Shown here: one piece after another, positions 35,118-40,315 of the stretch
Layout: each line of letters opens with the position of its first letter
Position numbering within the stretch: position 1 is the stretch's first letter
Origin: Streptomyces sp. NP160
GTDB lineage: Bacteria; Actinomycetota; Actinomycetes; Actinomycetales; Quadrisphaeraceae
Direction of reading: 5' to 3'
Length of the DNA: 40,315 nucleotides
NCBI RefSeq assembly: GCF_006335115.1
Contig: NZ_VDMJ01000009.1
Location: 189,100-229,414, forward strand
Translations under genes and position numbers: made by a program
Notes under the pieces: generated by a model
Told to the model about the DNA's origin: nothing
The model's database searches: none
The model's input: only the letters and a program-made list of their open reading frames with translations

Positions 35118-35651
35118 TCAGGCCAGCGCGTGGTAGGAACGCCGGAACCTGACCAGCGGCTTCTCCCCCGTCGTGGGCCCCAGGCCCACCACCTCGCCGA
35201 GCACCACGACGTGGTCGCCCGCGGGGTGAACCGCGGTGGTGCGGCACTCGAAGGCCGCGAGCGCGCCGTCCAGCAGAGGCACCCCCGTGGTGGGCCCGGA
35301 GCGGTGGGGCACCCGGTCCAGCTGCCCCACGGCGGGCCTGCCGGGGGTCGACAGCCACGTGGCGGTCGCCCGCGCCGACTGGGGCAGCAGCGACAGCCCC
35401 CACGCGCCGGCGCCCTCGACGGCGTCGAGGAAGCGCGCGTCCTCGTGGACGCACACGAGCAGCAGCGCCGGCTCGCGGCTGACCCACGTGTAGGACGTCA
35501 CGGTGATGGCGTGGTCGAGCCTGCGCCAGCGGGTGCTGGCGACGGCGACCCCCGCCGCGATGCCCTCGAAGGCCGCGGCGGCCGCGTCGAGGTCGACGCG
35601 GCCGCCCACGGGCTGGTCGGGCTGGTCGGGCTGGTCGGCCTGCTCGCTCAC
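35118..35651 (-). CDS. Flavin reductase-like FMN-binding protein
   Basis: 177 aa. Split-barrel flavin reductase domain (about residues 25-175): ITVTSYTWVSREPALLLVCV and the C-terminal FRRSYHAL are typical. The group reduces FMN/FAD with NAD(P)H for monooxygenases, or acts alone. The N-terminus carries a (DQP)x3 repeat coded by 9-base units (about 35612-35640). GTG start at 35651 overlaps the FtsH-like stop (GTGA), so it is coupled to that gene; no partner monooxygenase is nearby. The link between a flavin reductase and a membrane protease is unexplained. Confidence 0.88.
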   Translation of the reverse strand: MSEQADQPDQPDQPVGGRVDLDAAAAAFEGIAAGVAVASTRWRRLDHAITVTSYTWVSREPALLLVCVHEDARFLDAVEGAGAWGLSLLPQSARATATWLSTPGRPAVGQLDRVPHRSGPTTGVPLLDGALAAFECRTTAVHPAGDHVVVLGEVVGLGPTTGEKPLVRFRRSYHALA

Positions 35652-37606
35652 GCGCCCACGGTAGGAGCGGCGGCCGGGCCGGTCGCCGGCAGCACCACGG
35701 CGACGGGTCCGGCGCTGACGCCGGACACCACCACGGCGGGGCCTGCGGCGGCGAGCACGTCGGTGATCTCGTGGCCGATGAGCTCGTGGCGCTCCAGCAG
35801 GGCGTCGCGCAGGGCGGCCACGAGGTGGGTGTTGGCGCCGAGCAGCGCGCGCACGGCCTCGCGCTGGGCGCCGAGCAGCTCCTCCAGCTGCCCGCGGGCG
35901 CTGGCGTCGCCGAGCACGCGGCCCACCAGGCCCTCGCCCACCGGAGAGGCCTCGGCGGCGGCGAAGGAGACCAGGGAGCCGGCCATGCCGGCCGAGCCGA
36001 CCATCTGCGCCCCGATGCGGGTGGCGTAGGCGAGGTCGGAGCTGGGCCCCGTGGAGACGTCGCCGAAGGCGAGCTCCTCGGCGACCTGCCCGCCGAAGGC
36101 GATCTGCACCAGCGCGACCAGCTCGCTGCGCGAGCGGGTCCACACCTCCTCGGCGTCGCCGTGGGCGAGCAGGCCCAGCGCGCCGGCCCGCTTGATGATG
36201 GTGAGCACCTCCAGGCGGCGCTGCGGCGCCACGAGGTGGGCGACCACGGCGTGGCCCGCCTCGTGCGTGGCGATGAGGCGCGCCTCCCGGGCCGTGTAGC
36301 CGACCGGGGAGCCCAGGCCCACCGACGTCACCAGGCGCGCGTGCTCGACGTCCTTCCAGCTCATCGCGGACGCGCCGCGGCGCACGGCGTTGACGAGGGC
36401 CTCGTCGAGGAGGTTCTCGATCATCACCGGCGTGGAGCCGGCGGTGATGCCGGCGAGGGCGTCGCGGCGCTCGTCGTCGTCGAGCTCGGCCTCGTGCGCC
36501 TTGCGGGACAGGAAGTGGTCGAGCACCTCCCGGCGGCCCCGCTGGTCGGGGGCGTCGAAGGTGAGGCGGCGGTCGAAGCGGCCCGGGCGGAGCAGGGCGG
36601 GGTCGAGGGAGTCGGCGCGGTTGGTGGCGGCGATGAGCAGGACGTCGACCGGCTCGACCTTCGGGCGCGGCAGCTGGCGGTGCGCCGGGAGCAGCAGGTT
36701 CACCGCGTCGACGAGCTTCCCGAGCAGCTGCTGGGCGCCCGTGGGCTCGTCGAAGGACTGCATCTGCACCAGCAGCTCGTTGACCACGCCGCCGACGCCC
36801 TCGGTGCCCATCGCCGAGACGACCGGTGCGCCGTGCGACGCGACGCCGGCGGTGCTGCGCACCTGGCCCGGCAGGCCCTCGAGGCCACCGCAGCACACGA
36901 CGGCGCTCGCGCTCGCCGGAGCGGCGAGCGAGCCGGCGGGCGCCATCGGCATGCCGTGGCGGACGGTCGCGATGGCGTCGATCTCCTCGATGAAGCCGAT
37001 CGCCCCACCCTCGGCGCGCGCGGCCCTGCGCAGCGCGCGGAAGTAGGACCGGATCCTGCGGGCCGTCGCGCCGTAGTACATGGACTGGAAGCTGGTGCCG
37101 GAGACGTAGAGGAACGGCACGCCCGCCTCGCGCGCCATGGCCTTGGCCATGTGGGTCTTGCCCGTGCCCGGCGGCCCCTCGAACAGCAGGCCCCGGCGCG
37201 GGGTGCCGCCCATCTCGCGGCGGAAGGTGCGCCCGGCCAGGAACAGGTCGAGCGAGCGCTGCACCTCCTCCTTGACCGGGCCCAGCCCCTTGACGTCGTC
37301 CAGGGAGACGTCGATCTGCTCCGGGCGGTAGACGAGGTGGGGCGAGCGGCCCGAGACGACCACCTGCGCGAGCAGCACGCCGATCATCACGAGGAAGAAC
37401 AGCCCGACGACGAGGTAGAGCGGGTCGACCACCGGGAGGGCGAAGTCCTCCCCCGACACCGGGTCGCCCGTGAGGAGCCGGTACCAGAGGTAGACCGCCA
37501 CCGGAGCCAGCAGGACGGCGATGCGCAGCAGCCGGCGCTGACGACGCCGCTCGCGGTTGCGGCCGACGTCGGCGCTGTCGCGGCGGGCGCCCTGCTGTGA
37601 CTCCAT
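35648..37606 (-). CDS. Divergent FtsH-like AAA+ membrane metalloprotease
   Basis: 652 aa. Two membrane helices (about 27-45 and 62-83) enclose a loop of ~17 residues, far shorter than the periplasmic domain of ordinary FtsH. AAA domain: Walker A GPPGTGKT (144-151), Walker B FIEEID (205-210, with Glu where FtsH has Asp), AATN sensor (326-329), and RPGRFDR (340-346, Arg finger). About 120 residues separate Walker B and sensor 1, against about 45 in E. coli FtsH; the insert includes a CC pair (238-239). The zinc protease motif is intact: HEAGH (448-452) and a later Asp524 in PSSDLAYAT. Probably an extra FtsH-type protease beside a canonical one elsewhere. ATG at 37606 has a GGGGAG Shine-Dalgarno 5 bases upstream. 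Confidence 0.9.
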   Translation of the reverse strand: MESQQGARRDSADVGRNRERRRQRRLLRIAVLLAPVAVYLWYRLLTGDPVSGEDFALPVVDPLYLVVGLFFLVMIGVLLAQVVVSGRSPHLVYRPEQIDVSLDDVKGLGPVKEEVQRSLDLFLAGRTFRREMGGTPRRGLLFEGPPGTGKTHMAKAMAREAGVPFLYVSGTSFQSMYYGATARRIRSYFRALRRAARAEGGAIGFIEEIDAIATVRHGMPMAPAGSLAAPASASAVVCCGGLEGLPGQVRSTAGVASHGAPVVSAMGTEGVGGVVNELLVQMQSFDEPTGAQQLLGKLVDAVNLLLPAHRQLPRPKVEPVDVLLIAATNRADSLDPALLRPGRFDRRLTFDAPDQRGRREVLDHFLSRKAHEAELDDDERRDALAGITAGSTPVMIENLLDEALVNAVRRGASAMSWKDVEHARLVTSVGLGSPVGYTAREARLIATHEAGHAVVAHLVAPQRRLEVLTIIKRAGALGLLAHGDAEEVWTRSRSELVALVQIAFGGQVAEELAFGDVSTGPSSDLAYATRIGAQMVGSAGMAGSLVSFAAAEASPVGEGLVGRVLGDASARGQLEELLGAQREAVRALLGANTHLVAALRDALLERHELIGHEITDVLAAAGPAVVVSGVSAGPVAVVLPATGPAAAPTVGA

Positions 37607-37633
37607 GCTCACTCCCCGTGTCGACTGGAGGTC

Positions 37634-37663
37634 ATCACAGCGACAGTCCGCCACTCTCTGCAA
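37634..37663 (-). promoter_or_regulatory. Candidate promoter of the FtsH-like/flavin reductase pair
   Basis: On the minus strand TTGCAG (37663-37658) and TGTGAT (37639-37634) are 18 bases apart, upstream of the ATG at 37606. Both boxes are weak matches to the consensus. Confidence 0.3.
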
Positions 37664-37711
37664 CTAGTCACCCACGCATCGGTGGCCGTCATCACGCTCG
37701 GTAGCGAATCG

Positions 37712-38803
37712 TCACGCTGGAGGAGCGATACCGGCGAAGAGGTCGGTCTCAAGACCGTCGCCGCGTCGGGTGTCCGGAGCGGGGACCCCGCGTGCGAGGC
37801 GGTAGGCCTCCGTGGTCCAGACGGGCTGCCACCGGTCCTGGCTGACCATGAACTCGGGTCCGCCCTCGAAGCGCGTGCGCACCTGGCTGCGGTGGGCCCG
37901 CAGCGCAGCGGCCTTGGCGGACAGCTGCTCTGGGGCCTCCACGACGCACGCGACCTGGTCGTCGTCCACGACCATCGAGGGCCACGACGAGCGGTCACCG
38001 CCGAAGGAGTCGGCCGCCACGGACGCGGGCACCACGCCCTCGTAGAACTTGGCGACCTCCCACGGCACACCGCCGGCCACCCGCGCCGCCGCCGGGTCGG
38101 CCGCCAGCTCCACGGCGCGGCGCGCCACGGCGGCCGCCTGCACGTGGTCCGGGTGGCCGTAGCCACCGCCCGGCTCGTAGGTGACCACCACCTGCGGGCG
38201 CACCTCGCGCAGCACGCCGGCCAGGCGCGCGGCCGCCTCGTCGAGGTCGGCGCGGGCGAAGGCCGCCGGTCCGGTGTCCGGGGCGGCGACGGCGCGCATG
38301 CCCTCGCCCCACGCCATGCCGGAGTCCTCGTAGCGCGCGGCCGCCGTGGCGGCGGGCTCCTCGCCGTCGAGAGGGGCGTCGTCGAGGAAGCGGTGGTCGC
38401 TGACGCCGAGGGCCTCCATGGCGGCGGCCAGCTCCAGCACGCGGTGCGCGCCGAGGGCGGCGCGGTCGCCCTCGAGGTGGGCGAGCTCGGGCTCCACCAC
38501 CTCGCCGCGCTCCCCGCGGGTGCAGGTGACCAGCGTGACGCCGGCGCCCGCGCTGGCGTAGCGCGCCATGGTGGCGCCGTTGCCGATGGTCTCGTCGTCG
38601 GGGTGGGCGTGGACCAGCAGCACCCGCCGCGGGACGTCGAGGGACTCCATCGCGGCGAGCTCCTCGGGCTCGAAGGCGCGCTCGGCGACGTCGTCGACGA
38701 CGTCGGCCAGCTGCGACAGCACGTCGTCGGCGGGCGCGGCCGTCGTCGCGGCCTGGTCAGGACCCTCGGGACGGGGCTCGGGTGCGTCGGGCGTCGTCGT
38801 CAC
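37712..38803 (-). CDS. mshB: GlcNAc-Ins deacetylase-like protein (mycothiol pathway, MshB)
   Basis: 363 aa. LmbE-like zinc deacetylase; MshB removes acetate from GlcNAc-inositol in mycothiol synthesis. Zinc motifs: HAHPDDE (about residues 63-69) and GHPDHVQ (about 212-218). Segments GNGATMARY and TCTRGERGEVV, and the length, fit MshB better than the related Mca or N-acyl deacetylases, but these are hard to separate by eye. An acidic N-terminal extension of ~55 residues precedes the domain. The GTG at 38803 has TAGCGT 8 bases upstream; the internal ATG before SLDVPRRVLLVH is an alternative start. Confidence 0.85.
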   Translation of the reverse strand: MTTTPDAPEPRPEGPDQAATTAAPADDVLSQLADVVDDVAERAFEPEELAAMESLDVPRRVLLVHAHPDDETIGNGATMARYASAGAGVTLVTCTRGERGEVVEPELAHLEGDRAALGAHRVLELAAAMEALGVSDHRFLDDAPLDGEEPAATAAARYEDSGMAWGEGMRAVAAPDTGPAAFARADLDEAAARLAGVLREVRPQVVVTYEPGGGYGHPDHVQAAAVARRAVELAADPAAARVAGGVPWEVAKFYEGVVPASVAADSFGGDRSSWPSMVVDDDQVACVVEAPEQLSAKAAALRAHRSQVRTRFEGGPEFMVSQDRWQPVWTTEAYRLARGVPAPDTRRGDGLETDLFAGIAPPA

Positions 38804-38811
38804 AGCTGGCC

Positions 38812-38817
38812 ACGCTA
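38812..38817 (-). promoter_or_regulatory. -10 box (TAGCGT) for leaderless mshB-like gene
   Basis: TAGCGT on the minus strand, 8 bases before the GTG at 38803. Confidence 0.45.
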
Positions 38818-38828
38818 GCCAGTCAGTC

Positions 38829-38868
38829 CGGCCCGCACCCCTGCTGACGGGCTCGCGGGTGCGGGCCG
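38829..38868. terminator. Long-loop hairpin between tetR and mshB-like gene
   Basis: Perfect 12-bp stem (CGGCCCGCACCC with its complement) around a 16-base loop. It lies just upstream of the mshB-like promoter, so it may end tetR transcription or affect mshB expression. Confidence 0.5.
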
Positions 38869-38953
38869 CAGGCAACTTCCAGCAGAGCGCGTGTCGCGGC
38901 CAGGGGCTGTGGACAGCTGCAGCAGCAGACCTCGACCTGCGCGAGTCCGTCGG

Positions 38954-38969
38954 GGTGCCTCGAGGCACC
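38954..38969. terminator. 16-bp perfect palindrome after tetR
   Basis: GGTGCCTCGAGGCACC is a perfect palindrome 9 bases after the tetR stop on the minus strand. As RNA it folds into a 6-bp stem with a TCGA loop; as DNA it could also be a protein site. Confidence 0.5.
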
Positions 38970-38977
38970 GCCGGCGC

Positions 38978-39631
38978 TCAGGTGAGCACAGCCGCCACGA
39001 AGAGCCGCTCGAGCGCCTCGCCGTAGGCGGCCGGGCTCCAGCCCCGCTGCACCACGAGCTGGTCCCACAGCTGGGTGCTGTTCAGCGCCCACAGCGCGTC
39101 GCGCACCGCATCGAGGTCCATGTCCGGCCGCGTCTGCCCGGTCCCCACCAGGTGCCGCGCCAGGCCGGTCATGCCCATCAGCCGCTCGCCGTCGGCCTTG
39201 GCGAGCAGCGCAGCGGCGCCGGGGTCGCCGGAGGAGCGCAGCGCCAGCAGCAGCAGCGGCGCGGTCCGCTCCTGCACCCCGACGGCGACGGCGGTGTAGC
39301 CGCGCAGGACCTCCCGCGCATCGGTCAGCGACCGCAGCGCCGTCAGCGACTCGCGCTCGGCGAGGGCGACCGGCTCGTCGTCGCCACCCACCGCGACGTC
39401 GAGCAGGGTCGCCAGGAGCGCGGCGCGGCCGCCGACCGCCTTGTAGACGAGCTCGACCGAGACGCCCGCCTCGGCCGCGACCCGCGCCACGGAGAACTCC
39501 GCGAACCCCTCGGCCAGCAGCAGGTCCCGGGCGACGGCCAGCACGCGGGCGCGGTTCTCCGCGGCCCGCGCCCGCCGGCCGCTCGCGTCGTACGCGCGCC
39601 GACCCTTGACCTCTTCCACTTTCGATTCCAC
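38978..39631 (-). CDS. TetR-family transcriptional regulator
   Basis: 217 aa. N-terminal helix-turn-helix (about residues 20-65: RARVLAVARDLLLAEGFAEFSVARVAAEAGVSVELVYKAVG) shown here only in part as FAEFSVARVAAEAGVSVELV, and an all-helical ligand domain (about 75-210). Ligand unknown. GTG at 39631 chosen; GTG at 39619 is an alternative, and neither has a strong Shine-Dalgarno. It is divergent from the DUF1772 gene with 78 bases between, the usual layout for a regulator and its target. A 25-bp inverted repeat overlaps the start. Confidence 0.9.
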   Translation of the reverse strand: MESKVEEVKGRRAYDASGRRARAAENRARVLAVARDLLLAEGFAEFSVARVAAEAGVSVELVYKAVGGRAALLATLLDVAVGGDDEPVALAERESLTALRSLTDAREVLRGYTAVAVGVQERTAPLLLLALRSSGDPGAAALLAKADGERLMGMTGLARHLVGTGQTRPDMDLDAVRDALWALNSTQLWDQLVVQRGWSPAAYGEALERLFVAAVLT

Positions 39632-39645
39632 ACTTCCGTATCGAA
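39621..39645. promoter_or_regulatory. Candidate TetR operator
   Basis: TTCGAT and ATCGAA arms separated by 13 bases (25 bp in all), overlapping the tetR start and facing the DUF1772 gene. Size and position fit an autoregulatory TetR site. Confidence 0.4.
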
Positions 39646-39709
39646 TACAGATGACTGGATCTGAAGTCTCGCCTAGCCCTGGAGTCTCACCCCGCACCGG
39701 AGGCCCGCC

Positions 39710-40261
39710 ATGAGCACGTCCGCCGCGACCACCTCATCGACCGCAGCCGCTGCTGGCCGGCCCAGAGCGGCGAGGTGGTGCTCAGCGCTGGCCGTGCTCG
39801 GCGCGGGTGCCACCGGGCTGGTGGCGGGGGTCCACATCAGCGGCATCCCGCTCGCGGAGGCGTTGCGGACCCTGGACCCGGCGGGCTACACCACCACCAA
39901 GCAGGCGCTCGACGTCAGCTACCCGAAGCTCATGAGGCCCCTGCTGCTGGCCACGCTCGGGGTGCTCGCCGCCTCCCTGGCCGCCCAGTGCCTGGCGGAG
40001 CGCCGGGGGGCGGCGCTGGCCAGCGGGGTCGCGCTCGCGGCGGGGGTCGTCGTCCTGGTCGCGGTCCTGCGCGGAGACCTGCCGATCAACCAGACGATGG
40101 ACGCGTGGGACCCCCTCGGACCGCCTGCGGGCTGGGAGGCGGTGCGGGCGGACTGGGAGCGGTGGTTCGCCGTCCGGGCCGCGGCCGGCCTGGCCTCGTT
40201 CGCCGCCGCCCTGGCGGCGCTGGCCGCCCTGGTCGCTCGGACGCGAACGCCGTCGTCCTGA
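39710..40261 (+). CDS. DUF1772 membrane protein
   Basis: 183 aa. Four membrane segments (about 20-42, 72-92, 96-116, 150-175) and the DUF1772 hallmark: PINQTMDAW followed by W..VRADWERW..VR. Some fungal members are anthrone oxygenases; bacterial members have no known role. The ATG at 39710 has a GGAGG Shine-Dalgarno. Divergent from tetR, so probably controlled by it. The last 54 bases of the window after the stop hold nothing recognisable. Confidence 0.88.
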   Translation: MSTSAATTSSTAAAAGRPRAARWCSALAVLGAGATGLVAGVHISGIPLAEALRTLDPAGYTTTKQALDVSYPKLMRPLLLATLGVLAASLAAQCLAERRGAALASGVALAAGVVVLVAVLRGDLPINQTMDAWDPLGPPAGWEAVRADWERWFAVRAAAGLASFAAALAALAALVARTRTPSS

Positions 40262-40315
40262 GCTCGTCCCGCCAGCGGGTGGATCTGCGCCACTCCCTCA
40301 CTGGCACGGGGTGGC

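Overview
The window is chromosomal DNA from a very GC-rich actinobacterium (I judge roughly 75% G+C by eye). Lineage markers are a mycothiol-type deacetylase (mshB-like), the actinobacterial dapD type, the DUF3117 mini-protein, and the gene order dapC-fdxC and sigE-tatB-mrp. From memory of the Mycobacterium tuberculosis H37Rv map, mshB, fdxC, dapC, dapD, dapE, the LOG protein, the DivIVA-like protein, DUF3117, the O-methyltransferase, sigE, tatB, mrp and the MgtE_N/DUF1003 pair all lie between about Rv1170 and Rv1232c. The window therefore looks like a rearranged version of an old conserved core block. A Kineosporiales-type organism (Kineococcus or Quadrisphaera relatives) is a guess only. I see no phage, transposon, CRISPR array, tRNA or rRNA.

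Layout. Bases 1-3.7 kb: a coupled PHP phosphoesterase / RecB-like Fe-S nuclease pair and a secreted lytic transglycosylase with a long repeat tail. 3.9-7.6 kb: Xaa-Pro aminopeptidase, a Dps + YflT-like stress pair and an L,D-transpeptidase. 7.8-14.2 kb: MgtE_N/CBS regulator-like protein, DUF1003 protein, a lone PilB/GspE ATPase with an extra double zinc ribbon, a membrane-anchored unknown, and Mrp. 14.3-18.4 kb (minus strand): tatB, sigE, O-methyltransferase, leucyl aminopeptidase, DUF3117. 18.5-21.6 kb: PIG-V-like membrane mannosyltransferase, SRPBCC, DivIVA-domain protein, LOG protein, a small unknown. 21.7-26.5 kb: CoA-disulfide-reductase-like flavoprotein, MFS exporter, divergent LysR, YihY/BrkB membrane protein. 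26.5-33 kb: lysine/diaminopimelate genes dapE, dapD, dapC with fdxC, a lysozyme-like membrane protein and citrate synthase. 33-40.3 kb: VanW protein, flavin reductase coupled to a divergent FtsH-like protease, mshB-like deacetylase, and a TetR / DUF1772 divergent pair.

Functional themes are cell-wall metabolism (transglycosylase, L,D-transpeptidase, VanW, lysozyme-like protein, and DapC/DapD/DapE supplying meso-diaminopimelate), stress and redox (SigE, Dps, YflT, CoA-disulfide reductase, mycothiol, FtsH-like protease), and membrane biogenesis. The most useful observations are: (1) nine genes have a TANNNT box 6-8 bases before the start codon, indicating widespread leaderless transcription; (2) dapC has no ATG/GTG/TTG in its proper N-terminal region and appears to start at a CTG that overlaps the fdxC stop behind a good Shine-Dalgarno; (3) the FtsH-like protease has an altered Walker B and a large insertion and is translationally coupled to a flavin reductase; (4) two related palindromes centred on CCGCGG lie 38 bp apart in a convergent intergenic region; (5) sigE lacks the usual rseA and htrA neighbours. 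I did not find a clearly new multi-gene system. No gene-free stretch exceeds 300 bases. The edges (1-99 and 40262-40315) show nothing I can call.
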